A stretch of 64,000 nt of DNA from Mycolicibacterium sarraceniae (GCF_010731875.1 NZ_AP022595.1:2480001-2544000); one strand, 5' to 3'. Positions 49,390 through 57,984 are shown, numbered from the stretch's first letter. The notes: generated by a model from the sequence alone, not told the origin. Made by a program: numbers and translations.

Positions 49390-50906
49390 TTCATTGTCGG
49401 GATGACGAACTCGGCGCCGTCCTTGATGCCCGAAGGCCACCGCTCGGTGACGGTCTTGGTCTTGGTGTAGAACAGGATCGAATGCGGCCCGTGCTGGTTG
49501 AGGTCGCCGAAGCCGGAGCGTTTCCAGCCGCCAAAGGTGTGGTAGGACACCGGTACCGGGATCGGCACGTTGACGCCGACCATGCCGACCTGCACCCGGG
49601 ACACGAAGTCGCGGGCGGTGTCGCCGTCGCGGGTGAACACCGCGACACCGTTGCCGTATTCATGCTCACTCGGCAGCCGTAGGGCTTCCTCGTAATCGTG
49701 GGCGCGCACGATGCACAGCACCGGGCCGAAGATCTCGTCGGTGTAGATCGACATGTCGGTAGTGACGTGGTCGAACAGTGTCGGACCGATGAAGAAGCCA
49801 CCTTCGAGGCTGGCATCGGCGAATGTCAGCTCGTCACTGGCCTTCTCGCGGCCGTCGACCACGATCTCGGCGCCGGCGGCCACACCGGCATCGATGTAGT
49901 CGCGGACCCGCTTGAGTGCGGCACCGGTGACCAGTGGGCCGTAGTCGGCCTTGGGGTCCAGGCTGTGGCCGACGCGCAGACCGGCGATTCGCTCGACGAG
50001 CCTGGTGCGCAATCGGTTTGCGGTTTCCTCGCCGACGGGTACCGCGACGCTGATGGCCATGCACCGCTCGCCGGCGCTGCCGTAGCCGGCGCCGATGAGG
50101 GCGTCGACGGCCTGGTCCAGATCGGCGTCGGGCATGACGATCATGTGGTTCTTCGCGCCGCCGAAGCACTGCGAACGCTTACCGTTCGCGGCTGCGGTGG
50201 AGTAGATGTACTGCGCGATATCGGAGCTACCGACGAAGCCGACGGCCTTGACGTCGGGGTGGTGAAGGATGGCGTCGACGGCTTCCTTATCGCCCTGCAC
50301 CACCTGGAACACCCCGGCCGGCAGACCGGCTTGCAGGAACAGTTCGGCCAAGCGCACCGGCACGGAAGGGTCGCGCTCGGATGGCTTGAGGATGAACGCG
50401 TTTCCGCATGCCAGGGCGGGGCCGGCCTTCCATAGCGGGATCATCGCGGGAAAGTTGAACGGGGTGATGCCGGCGACCACACCGAGCGGCTGCCGGATCG
50501 AGTACACGTCGATACCGCCGCCGGCGCCCTCGGTGAACTCACCCTTGAGCAGGTGCGGGATGCCGATGGCGAACTCGATGACCTCGATGCCCCGCTGGAT
50601 GTCACCACGCGAGTCAGCGACAGTCTTGCCGTGCTCGATCGACAGCAGCTCGGCGAGCTCATCGGTGTTGGCGTTGACCAGCTCGATAAACCTCATCAGC
50701 ACGCGGGCCCGGCGCTGGGGATTCCAGGCGGCCCATTCCTTCTGCGCCTCGACGGCCGAAGTCACCGCGGTGTCGACGTCGGCGGTCGACGCCAGGAGCA
50801 CCTGGGCCTGGACCTCGCCGGTGCTGGGGTTGAGGACGTCGGCGGTGCGCGTGCTGGACAGGCTGCTGCGCTTGCCGTCGATGAAGTGCTGGATGGTTGT
50901 GCTCAT
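49386..50906 (-). CDS. mmsA: Methylmalonate-semialdehyde dehydrogenase (CoA-acylating)
   Basis: 506-residue aldehyde dehydrogenase that converts methylmalonate semialdehyde to propionyl-CoA. The N-terminal STTIQHFIDGKRSS, glycine-rich VGFVGSSDIAQYIYSTAA and catalytic cysteine in GSAGERCMAISVAVPVG are as in MmsA enzymes. First gene of the leftward mmsA-fadE9-mmsB operon. An 18-bp palindrome lies 29-46 bases upstream of its ATG. Confidence 0.95.
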   Translation of the reverse strand: MSTTIQHFIDGKRSSLSSTRTADVLNPSTGEVQAQVLLASTADVDTAVTSAVEAQKEWAAWNPQRRARVLMRFIELVNANTDELAELLSIEHGKTVADSRGDIQRGIEVIEFAIGIPHLLKGEFTEGAGGGIDVYSIRQPLGVVAGITPFNFPAMIPLWKAGPALACGNAFILKPSERDPSVPVRLAELFLQAGLPAGVFQVVQGDKEAVDAILHHPDVKAVGFVGSSDIAQYIYSTAAANGKRSQCFGGAKNHMIVMPDADLDQAVDALIGAGYGSAGERCMAISVAVPVGEETANRLRTRLVERIAGLRVGHSLDPKADYGPLVTGAALKRVRDYIDAGVAAGAEIVVDGREKASDELTFADASLEGGFFIGPTLFDHVTTDMSIYTDEIFGPVLCIVRAHDYEEALRLPSEHEYGNGVAVFTRDGDTARDFVSRVQVGMVGVNVPIPVPVSYHTFGGWKRSGFGDLNQHGPHSILFYTKTKTVTERWPSGIKDGAEFVIPTMK

Positions 50907-50934
50907 GACTGCCCCTAGGCTCCCGGCGGCTGAA

Positions 50935-50952
50935 TACTAGGACATCCTAGTA
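50935..50952. promoter_or_regulatory. Palindromic operator upstream of mmsA
   Basis: TACTAGGA-CA-TCCTAGTA has perfect 8-bp arms. It overlaps the expected promoter of the valine operon and looks like a TetR-type operator. The binding protein is not obvious. Confidence 0.6.
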
Positions 50953-50982
50953 ACGCGTTGACCGGGTCCGCAAGGGGGTCTG

Positions 50983-51060
50983 TCGAGACTGCGGTGAGCG
51001 CGTCGAGACTGCATTGAGAGCGAATTTTGTCGCCGAAATGCGATCTGGACGCAGTCTCGA
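50983..51060. repeat. Short repeat/hairpin element built from TCGAGACTGC
   Basis: TCGAGACTGC occurs twice directly (50983-50992, 51003-51012) and once inverted (GCAGTCTCGA, 51051-51060). The inner part includes GTCGCCGAAAT, also found in the hairpin at 7681-7731. It may be a dispersed mycobacterial intergenic repeat, and may terminate the two-component operon. Confidence 0.5.
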
Positions 51061-51070
51061 TGACGGGGGT

Positions 51071-51751
51071 CTACCGCCACAGATACCGCGTGCTTGGCCG
51101 GCCGGTCTTGCCGTATTCGGTGAGGCGGGTGACGGTGCCGTCGTCGGCGAGGCGTTCCAGATAGCGCCAGGCCGTCACCCGCGATACCCCCACCAGCTTG
51201 GCGGCCTCGCCGGCGGTCAAGCCGTCGCTGCGGTCGCGCACCGCGCGCGCGATCTCGTCGGTGGTGGCCGGCGCCGCACCCTTGGGCGCCACCGATTTGT
51301 CGGTGCTGATCCGCAACTCGCCTAGGGCCCGGTCGACTTCGGCCTGACTGGCGGCGTCGGTGCCGGCGGGCAGGGCGTCGCGGTAGCGACGGTAGCGCTC
51401 GAGGCGATCGCGGAAGGCGGCGAACGTGAACGGTTTGAGTAGGTAGGCCAGCGCGCCGTGGGCGACGGCGGCACGCACCATCTCCAGATCGCGTTCGGAG
51501 GTGATCGCGATGATGTCGGGTGCTGGCCGCAACCCCGACAGCGCCGAGGCTAGCGCGATACCGCTGGCGTCGGGCAGGCCGAGATCAAGTAGCACCAGAT
51601 CCACGGGGGTTTCGGCCTCCGACGCGATCCGCATCGCGTCGCGGGCGGTGTGCGCCAGCCCGACGACGGTAAACCCTTGCAGCCGAGTCAGATACGTGCG
51701 GTGTGCCTCGGCGATCAGCGGTTCGTCCTCGACGATCAGGACGTTGATCAT
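51071..51751 (-). CDS. CitB/DcuR-type response regulator
   Basis: 226 residues. Receiver domain with phospho-acceptor Asp56 (LVLLDLGLPD), acidic pocket VEDE and conserved lysine in YLLKPF. The C-terminal winged HTH (LTAGEAAKLVGVSRVTAWRY LERL) resembles CitB/DpiA regulators. ATG 51751 overlaps the kinase stop (ATGA). With the divergent dctA it probably controls C4-dicarboxylate uptake. Confidence 0.9.
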   Translation of the reverse strand: MINVLIVEDEPLIAEAHRTYLTRLQGFTVVGLAHTARDAMRIASEAETPVDLVLLDLGLPDASGIALASALSGLRPAPDIIAITSERDLEMVRAAVAHGALAYLLKPFTFAAFRDRLERYRRYRDALPAGTDAASQAEVDRALGELRISTDKSVAPKGAAPATTDEIARAVRDRSDGLTAGEAAKLVGVSRVTAWRYLERLADDGTVTRLTEYGKTGRPSTRYLWR

Positions 51752-53277
51752 GCGATGGTCACCGTCACCACCGAACCGTAGGTGAGATCCGCGCTCAGGG
51801 TGCCCCCGTGGCGGTTGACGATCTGCGCGACGAGTGCGAGCCCCAATCCTTGGTGGCCGGCGTCGGCACCGGATTTCGTCGAGTAGCCGCGTTGCATGGC
51901 TCGCTGGAAGGTTGCGGTGTCCATGCCCGGGCCGCTGTCGGCGACCTGGATCTGCAGCTCGCCATTCTGGTTGACGGTGACCTCGATCCACGGGTCGTCG
52001 CGGTCGCAGGCGTCCATCGCGTTATCGATCAGGTTTCCCAGCACGGTGACCATCTCTTGCGAACTCAACAGCGCCTCGGCGGGCAGGTGGGTGTCCTCGG
52101 TGATCGTCAGCTCGATCCCGCGTTCGTCGGCCTCGGCGGTCTTTCCGAGCAGCAGCGCAACCAGCGCGGGTTCGGCGACCGCGTCGGAGACCCGGTCAAC
52201 GAGCTGCTGGGACAGCGCCAGCTCCTGGGTGGCGAACTTAACGGCCTCATCGGGGCGGCCCATCTCGACCAGGGTGATGACGGTGTGCAACTTATTGGCT
52301 GACTCGTGCGCCTGCGCGCGCAGTGCGTCGGTGAACCGTTGCAGGGAGCTCAATTCGCCTAGCGCGCCTTGTAATTCGGTGCGATCGCGGATCGTGACTA
52401 CTTCAGAGTCCGAAGCACTCACCTGCGATCGGTTGACGACGAGCACCCGGTCGTCGGTGAGGCGGACCTCGTCGCGCGCGCCGGGGTCGTTGCCGCGCAG
52501 GAACTCTGGAAGATCGGTGCGACTGATCGGACCGGCGGGAAGGGCCAAAAGACGGCGGGCTTCGTCGTTAACCAGGGCCACACCGTTGCGGTTCAAGACG
52601 ATCAGCCCTTCGGAGACCGAGCGCAGGATGGCGTCGTGGTGGTCGTACATCACCCGCAGCTCGTCGGGGGCCAGCCCGTGGGTTTGGTTGAGGACCCGTC
52701 GGCGGATCGCCCAGATGCCGACGAAGGACAGGGCCAGCGCGCCGATCCCGACACCGACGATCGTCGGCCATTGCGAACGCCATCGCGCGGCCAGGCTCTC
52801 GGTGGTGATACCCGCGGCGACCAGGCCGATGATCTGCCCCCGGGCGTTGCGCACCGGGGCGATCGTGCGGACCGACGGGCCGAGGGTGCCGGTGTAGATC
52901 TCGGTGTAAGTCTCCCCGCGCAGGGCCGGTTCGATGGTGCCGATGTACTTCTGGCCGATCTGGCTGGGGTTGGTGTGGGTGAAGCGGGTGCGGTCGGGGG
53001 CCATGATCGTGATGAACGCGAGGTCGGTGCTGGTGCGGACTGCCTCGGTGACCGGTTGTAGAACCCGCGCGGCGTCACCGTCTTCGATGGCCTTCGCGGT
53101 CGAGGGGGAGTCGGCCAGCGCGACGGCGATCGCGGTGACCTGTTGGCGTGCGGCGGCGTCGCCGTGGCGTTTGACGTCGAGTAGGGCCAGGGTGCTGCCG
53201 GCTAGGACCACCAGGACGATGACGGCGGCCTGCAGGGCGAAGGCTTGCCCGGCCAACGAGCGGGGGAGTACTGCCAC
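51748..53277 (-). CDS. CitA/DcuS-type sensor histidine kinase
   Basis: 509-residue membrane sensor. TM1 about residues 12-32 (AFALQAAVIVLVVLAGSTLA), a periplasmic PASp (PDC/CitA) domain, TM2 near residues 172-192 (TIVGVGIGALALSFVGIWAI), a cytoplasmic PAS, then the CitA-type H-box QAHESANKLHT and ATPase boxes NLIDNAMDACD and DSGPGMDTATF, QGLGLALV. GTG 53277 has GGAGGTCAGCA upstream. Expected ligand is citrate or a C4-dicarboxylate; divergent from dctA. Confidence 0.92.
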   Translation of the reverse strand: MAVLPRSLAGQAFALQAAVIVLVVLAGSTLALLDVKRHGDAAARQQVTAIAVALADSPSTAKAIEDGDAARVLQPVTEAVRTSTDLAFITIMAPDRTRFTHTNPSQIGQKYIGTIEPALRGETYTEIYTGTLGPSVRTIAPVRNARGQIIGLVAAGITTESLAARWRSQWPTIVGVGIGALALSFVGIWAIRRRVLNQTHGLAPDELRVMYDHHDAILRSVSEGLIVLNRNGVALVNDEARRLLALPAGPISRTDLPEFLRGNDPGARDEVRLTDDRVLVVNRSQVSASDSEVVTIRDRTELQGALGELSSLQRFTDALRAQAHESANKLHTVITLVEMGRPDEAVKFATQELALSQQLVDRVSDAVAEPALVALLLGKTAEADERGIELTITEDTHLPAEALLSSQEMVTVLGNLIDNAMDACDRDDPWIEVTVNQNGELQIQVADSGPGMDTATFQRAMQRGYSTKSGADAGHQGLGLALVAQIVNRHGGTLSADLTYGSVVTVTIA

Positions 53278-53311
53278 TGCTGACCTCCGCGTTGAACGTA
53301 ATGAACTAAAG

Positions 53312-53327
53312 CGTGACGTGCGTCACG
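53312..53327. promoter_or_regulatory. CRP-like palindrome between the kinase and dctA
   Basis: CGTGACG-TG-CGTCACG has perfect 7-bp arms and fits TGA-N6-TCA, the spacing of CRP/FNR-family sites. It sits in the 106-bp divergent promoter. Confidence 0.5.
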
Positions 53328-53383
53328 TGGGGGTAAACCATCCTTGCAGACGTATTGCTAGACGAACCGGAAGGAAACCGCTC

Positions 53384-54763
53384 ATGACCACGGTTGTGGA
53401 TCGTGCTGGGGGCGACGACAAGCCCGAGGCGCCCAAGCGCCGGGATCGCACGCACTGGTTGTACCTCGCGGTCATTGCGGCGGTCGTTGGCGGCGTCATC
53501 GTCGGCCTGGTGGCCCCTGGGGTCGGCAAGGACGTCGGTGTCCTGGGCACGATGTTCGTGGCGCTGATCAAGATGATGATCGTTCCGGTCATCTTCTGCA
53601 CGATCGTGCTGGGCATCGGATCGGTACGGAAGGCCGCGACCGTCGGCAAGGTCGGCGGTCTGGCGTTCGGTTACTTCCTGGTGATGTCGACGGTCGCACT
53701 GGGGATCGGCCTGTTGGTCGGCAATCTGCTGCATCCCGGTAACAGCCTGCACATCTCGGAGTCCACGGCCGGCAAGGGTGCGGAGTTGGCCGAAACCGCG
53801 CACAAGTCAGGCGGTTTGATGGACTTCATCCAGCACATCATCCCGACGTCGTTGTTCTCGGCGCTGACTGAGGGCAATGTGCTACAGGGGTTGTTCGTGG
53901 CGCTGCTGGTCGGCTTCGCGATCCAGGCGATGGGCAGCAAGGGTGAGCCGCTCCTTCGTGGAGTGGAGCATCTGCAGCGCCTGGTGTTCAAGATCCTGGC
54001 AATGGTGTTGTGGCTAGCCCCAATTGGCGCGTTCGGCGCGATGGCCAATGTGGTGGGGCAGACCGGGTGGAGCGCGGTGACAAACCTGCTCGTGCTGATG
54101 TTCGGCTTCTATCTCACGTGCGTGGTATTCGTGTTCGGGGTGCTCGGAGCGCTACTGCGGATGGTGGCCGGGGTGTCGATCTTCAAGCTGGTGCGTTACC
54201 TGGCGCGGGAGTATCTGCTGATCTTCGCGACGTCGTCATCGGAGTCGGCGCTGCCGCGGTTGATCGCGAAGATGGAGCACCTCGGCGTGCAGCAGAGCAC
54301 GGTGGGTGTGGTTGTGCCGACCGGGTATTCGTTCAACCTGGACGGCACGGCGATCTACCTGACGATGGCGTCGTTGTTCATCGCCGACGCGCTGGGCGAT
54401 CCGTTGTCGGTGGGCGAGCAGCTGGGCCTCCTGGTGTTCATGATCGTGGCGTCCAAGGGTGCGGCCGGGGTGAGCGGGGCCGGGTTGGCGACGTTGGCCG
54501 GCGGGCTGCAGGCGCATCGGCCCGAGCTTCTGGACGGGGTCGGGCTGATCGTGGGGATCGACCGGTTCATGTCGGAGGCGCGGGCGGTGACGAACTTCTC
54601 CGGCAATGCGGTGGCCACGCTGCTGGTCGGGTCGTGGACCAAGACGGTGGATATGGACAAGGTCAACGGGGTGCTGGCCGGCCGCGACCCGTTCGACGAG
54701 GTGACGATGCTCGACGACGACGGTCGCGGGTCGGCGGAGAAGAAGCAAGCGGTCGCCGCCTGA
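53384..54763 (+). CDS. dctA: C4-dicarboxylate/proton symporter DctA
   Basis: 459-residue membrane transporter of the dicarboxylate/amino acid:cation symporter family. The serine-rich hairpin motif FATSSSESALPRLIAKME, the TM7 motif GYSFNLDGTAIYLTM and the GAAGVSGAGLATLAGG hairpin that form the binding site are all present. GGAAGGAAAC precedes ATG 53384; the frame open to 52934 lies in the kinase and is rejected. Imports succinate, malate or fumarate; probably activated by the divergent CitA/CitB-like system. Confidence 0.93.
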   Translation: MTTVVDRAGGDDKPEAPKRRDRTHWLYLAVIAAVVGGVIVGLVAPGVGKDVGVLGTMFVALIKMMIVPVIFCTIVLGIGSVRKAATVGKVGGLAFGYFLVMSTVALGIGLLVGNLLHPGNSLHISESTAGKGAELAETAHKSGGLMDFIQHIIPTSLFSALTEGNVLQGLFVALLVGFAIQAMGSKGEPLLRGVEHLQRLVFKILAMVLWLAPIGAFGAMANVVGQTGWSAVTNLLVLMFGFYLTCVVFVFGVLGALLRMVAGVSIFKLVRYLAREYLLIFATSSSESALPRLIAKMEHLGVQQSTVGVVVPTGYSFNLDGTAIYLTMASLFIADALGDPLSVGEQLGLLVFMIVASKGAAGVSGAGLATLAGGLQAHRPELLDGVGLIVGIDRFMSEARAVTNFSGNAVATLLVGSWTKTVDMDKVNGVLAGRDPFDEVTMLDDDGRGSAEKKQAVAA

Positions 54764-54774
54764 TTGCAGAGCGT

Positions 54775-54811
54775 GCGACACCCCGGGTGACCCCTTCGCC
54801 CGGGGTGTCGC
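54775..54811 (+). terminator. Hairpin after dctA
   Basis: GCGACACCCCGGG and CCCGGGGTGTCGC form a perfect 13-bp stem with an 11-base loop. There is no T-run, so it is an L-shaped or I-shaped mycobacterial terminator candidate. Confidence 0.75.
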
Positions 54812-54850
54812 CCTGTGGGTACGGTGCTTGAACCGGGTTTACGCCGGTGC

Positions 54851-54924
54851 GCCCCCATAGCCCAATTGGCAGAGGCAGCGGACTTAAAATCCGCACAGTG
54901 TGAGTTCGAGTCTCACTGGGGGCA
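54851..54924 (+). tRNA. tRNA-Leu (anticodon UAA)
   Basis: 74-nt cloverleaf. Acceptor GCCCCCA/TGGGGGC with discriminator A, D-arm GCCCAATTGGCAGAGGC, anticodon stem GCGGA/TCCGC with loop CTTAAAA (anticodon TAA), T-arm GTGAG-TTCGAGT-CTCAC. CCA is not encoded. It decodes UUA, a rare codon in this GC-rich genome. The variable loop is only about five bases (ACAGT), unlike the long arm expected of leucine tRNAs. Confidence 0.9.
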
Positions 54925-54926
54925 CC

Positions 54927-55226
54927 GTATCGATGCTGTTAGAGGCTATTTTCGCATCGAACGTTTGAGCGGTCGGCGCCGTTCGGCCCGTCCGCGTCAG
55001 CGTCGCGTCAGCAGCGGGGTTGTGCACTCCTTGCACCGACTCCGCGAGCGATCTTTGGCGCGCTGTTCGCGTCGTTTGTCGGATGCGCGCGATATCGTCG
55101 CCTCGACACAGTGCCGACAGGCCGACCCGCCAAGTCACGCATCTTGAGGTCTGACCTCGACGTATACGGCTAGTGTCAACGCAGCATTGTCGGGAGGGCA
55201 CGCATGTTTCGAGGGAGCTTCATCTA
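54927..55226. other. Gene-free stretch after tRNA-Leu
   Basis: About 300 bases with no convincing reading frame, less codon-biased than its neighbours. It probably marks the entry to the accessory region. GGGAGGGC near 55191 and GAGGGAG near 55211 are the only ribosome-site-like elements, ahead of the next gene. Confidence 0.4.
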
Positions 55227-55664
55227 ATGCCGTCACCCGGAATCTCGGAAACCGAGACGGTCGTCAAGCGAATACTTCCATACCTCGTCCGACGTGGCTA
55301 TGACGTCGACACTGATCTCACCTTCGAACTACCGACATCTGGGTCGGGTTCATCGCCCAAATTCGTCGATATCTCGGTTACTGCCGGTGCAAGCAAGCCG
55401 AAGTTCCTCATTGAGGCGAAGCGGCAGTCGCATCGACTGTCGAACACGGATAGGACACAAGCACTCGACTACGGCAAGGCCGCGAAGGTGCCTTTCGTCG
55501 TGCTCACGAATGGCGGCGATCTTGAGCTCTTAAACACGGCTACCGGGGAACCGATGAGGGGCACCGACAGCCCCGGCGGGAAGACGATGATCCCGCACAA
55601 GTCGCAACTTACAAAGGTCCTACTGGCCTCAAATCAAACCCAAACGCTAGCGATCTCCAGCTAA
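55227..55664 (+). CDS. Orphan PD-(D/E)XK nuclease-like protein (HsdR_N type)
   Basis: 145 residues. It looks like a free-standing type I restriction N-terminal nuclease domain: helix SETETVVKRILPYLVRRGYD, then catalytic Asp48 (KFVDISV) and Glu63-x-Lys65 (FLIEAKRQ) of PD-(D/E)XK, then ALDYGKAAKVPFVVLTNGGD. GAGGGAG lies upstream of ATG 55227. No methylase, specificity or helicase gene is adjacent. Lower GC than neighbours and a location near a tRNA and an integrase remnant suggest horizontal origin. Confidence 0.7.
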   Translation: MPSPGISETETVVKRILPYLVRRGYDVDTDLTFELPTSGSGSSPKFVDISVTAGASKPKFLIEAKRQSHRLSNTDRTQALDYGKAAKVPFVVLTNGGDLELLNTATGEPMRGTDSPGGKTMIPHKSQLTKVLLASNQTQTLAISS

Positions 55665-55739
55665 CGGACAAGTCGCTGCCATTCCGTCCTGGGCTCCCGC
55701 TGAAGCAGCTCAACGGCTTGTTCAGTCGTTGCCACGGCA

Positions 55740-55970
55740 AGATTCGTTCGCTCGAAAAAGACGAGGCCCAATCGAACACATAGCGATTGCGCCGCCCGGG
55801 AAACAGTGGAGCGTGCGGGTACTTGCCGACCCCGAACGGGTGAACCGTTGTGTGGTATCGCCGTATCTCATCTGCCAGCCACGGCGCTAGTGGCACAACG
55901 CGATCCGATGACGCGTCACACTTCCGTATCCCAGGCGTTTGCGATCTGGTAACAGGCGTCCCGGGGCCAC
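55740..55970 (-). pseudogene. Tyrosine recombinase (phage integrase) fragment
   Basis: The leftward translation contains RVVPLAPWLADEIRRYH and HAPLFPGRRNRYVFDWA, characteristic of actinobacterial phage integrases between the catalytic-domain strands. No catalytic R...HxxR...Y set is preserved and the frame runs into unrelated sequence. It overlaps the 3' flank of the nuclease gene and sits about 0.9 kb from tRNA-Leu, a typical integration target. Confidence 0.6.
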
Positions 55971-56018
55971 GAGCGCGGAACAGTCACGTCCTGGGTGAGT
56001 TTCGCTCTATGGTTAACC

Positions 56019-56825
56019 GTGCCCGAATTGGACCGTCGCAGCATGGTGTTGATGTCGGGGCTGGGATTGTTGGCTGCTGCCATCCCGTTTGAGTCCGCGA
56101 AAGCCCAGGGGGCGGCCTACCTATTCCAGGACGATTTCGACGGCCCGGCCGGCTCAGCCCCCAATCCCGCGAACTGGTCCGTCCAGAACTGGCAGGACGA
56201 TGTCTGGCCGCCGGTCGCGAGTCAGTACCGCGATGACCGGCGCAATGTGTTCCTCGACGGAAACTCGAATCTCGTGCTGATGGCGACTCGAGAGGACGAT
56301 CAGTACTTCAGCGGCAAGGTGCGGGGGAACTGGCGGGTTCCCATGGGCTACACCTGGGAAGTGCGCGCCAAGCTCCACTGCCTGACCTCGGGAGCCTGGC
56401 CCGCCTACTGGGCCGTGAACGAAGATCCGCTCCCCGACGGGGAGGTCGATGTTTTCGAGTTCTACGGCAATCGCAGTTGGGCTCCGGGAACGACGGTGCA
56501 CGCGGCATCGAACGGGAAAACGTGGGAAAGCAAGTCGATCGCCGGATTGATTGACGGCGCCTGGCACACCTGGCGGATGCGCTGGGATCAAGATGGATTC
56601 ACATTCTGGCGCGACTATGTCGACGGCGCGAAACCGTACTTCACGGTGCCGCCGAAACCCATCCCGGTACATGGCAACCCCACCGACCTACGCTGGCCGT
56701 TCAACAATCCCGGCTATTGGATGTCGCCGATGTTCACCCTTGCGGTCGGGGGACCCGGCGGCGGTGATCCATCTCTGGGCACCTACCCGGCGTCGATGCT
56801 CGTCGACTGGATCCGCATCTGGTAG
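56019..56825 (+). CDS. Secreted glycoside hydrolase family 16 protein (beta-1,3-glucanase-like)
   Basis: 268 residues, similar along its length to Rv0315. An N-terminal signal region (DRRSMVLMSGLGLLAAAIPF, possibly twin-arginine) precedes the GH16 beta-sandwich: FQDDFDGPAGSAPNPANW, RDDRRNVFLDGNSNLVL, the catalytic ExDxxE motif in GEVDVFEFYG, and C-terminal MLVDWIRIW. GTG 56019 gives the family-like VPELDRR; GTG 55995 is the alternative. It probably hydrolyses or remodels beta-glucans outside the cell. Confidence 0.88.
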   Translation: MPELDRRSMVLMSGLGLLAAAIPFESAKAQGAAYLFQDDFDGPAGSAPNPANWSVQNWQDDVWPPVASQYRDDRRNVFLDGNSNLVLMATREDDQYFSGKVRGNWRVPMGYTWEVRAKLHCLTSGAWPAYWAVNEDPLPDGEVDVFEFYGNRSWAPGTTVHAASNGKTWESKSIAGLIDGAWHTWRMRWDQDGFTFWRDYVDGAKPYFTVPPKPIPVHGNPTDLRWPFNNPGYWMSPMFTLAVGGPGGGDPSLGTYPASMLVDWIRIW

Positions 56826-56836
56826 CCGGCCGGACC

Positions 56837-57790
56837 TTACTCGGCGGCAGCCAACTTCATCTCTTCCAAGCGTTCCGGTAGGGCGTCGACGTACTGGGTG
56901 AAGACGTCGCGCAGCACCGCCTCATCGGTGAGTACCTGCCCGCCGTCGAGTTCGAGATGAATCCGGCCGTCGCGCGCCAGAAGCAGCAGCTCCTCGACCA
57001 GGGCTGCCGAATCGCGCGAACCGTCGAGCAGTGTCAACCCGTGCGCGTCCAGCGAGCCGAGCGCCACGGTCTCATGCCACACGTTGAACGTGTAGGCGTC
57101 GTCACCAGCGCTTGCCCATTGACGATCAGGAACTCCAGCAGCTGGTCGATCCGCTCGCTGACCTCGTCGGGAGGCGAGCCGAGTTCGCTGCTCAGCAAAT
57201 TCACCAGCTGCTCCCGCGATAGCGTCCACGGCGACTGCCACGTCAACGTATCGCAAGCAACCTTCAACGCCGGATCGTCGATCGATACCGTTGCACCACT
57301 GGACAACTGATAGTTCTGGGCCGAGTGATCAAGCTTGGTCGGGCCGTCCACCACCAATATCTCGGCGGCGAAGTGCATACCGTCGAAGTTGCGGTGGTCC
57401 AGGGTGTGACTGAGTGCGGCAGCGCGATCGGGATGCACGTACAGCGTTTGGCGGAATGCGCGATCGACGGCGAAATCCAGGTATTGCTCGATCACGGGAT
57501 GCGAACCCCCGCATTGCTGTGTCACGTGTTCGGCCACTGTGGCGCCGTAGTTGGCGGGGAACATCAGTTCGGGTTGCGCCTCAGCGAGGAACGCCACGCC
57601 GTGTGCGCCCGCTCGCTGCAGCATGTCGGTGAAATCGACCATGGCACGGGCCTCGATCACCTGTTACTGGTGCGACCCGCCATCGCGCGCGGCGAACAGC
57701 ATCGCGTCGCGCACGATCTCCTTGGACTTCCAACCCGGGATTAGGTTTCCGGCAGCGCCACAATCGATTTCGAGAACTCGCGCCGCGCCT
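56837..57790 (-). pseudogene. Degraded class-I methyltransferase with methyltransferase-regulatory domain
   Basis: Leftward pieces in three frames: SAM motif I (ARVLEIDCGAAGNLIP, about 57790-57740) fused to GWKSKEIVRDAMLFAARDGG after loss of most of the SAM domain; a regulatory-domain part (MVDFTDMLQRAGAHGVAFLA to LEFLIVNGQALV, to about 57110); then, after a one-base deletion, DDAYTFNVWHETVALGSLDA to the stop at 56837. At least one large deletion and one frameshift make it nonfunctional. Confidence 0.7.
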
Positions 57791-57969
57791 ACCGGCGGCG
57801 CCCGGCGACCGGCCCACGGTGGCGGTGTTGCGGTCGCCGCAGCCCACCGATGCCGTGCCGCCGCTTGCGCTGGCCGTGCTGTTGTTCGTCGCAACCGCGA
57901 AGTTGAGGCCGGGATCGGAGGTTGCCGTCGCCGTGCCGGACTGAATCAGGCTGTGGCCGTTGAACGCCT
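57790..57969 (-). pseudogene. Fragment of a repetitive mycobacterial exported protein
   Basis: Leftward translation reads AFNGHSLIQSGTATATSDPG then LNFAVATNNSTASASGGTAS. This is typical of low-complexity Thr/Ala/Gly/Asn-rich exported mycobacterial proteins. The upstream end is cut by the transposon at 57970 and the downstream end runs into the methyltransferase remnant. Confidence 0.4.
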
Positions 57970-57984
57970 GTTGACCGTCGCTGG
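57970..57984. repeat. Left terminal inverted repeat
   Basis: TGTTGACCGTCGCTG, identical to the reverse complement of 61284-61298; preceded by the target duplication AACGCC. Confidence 0.93.
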
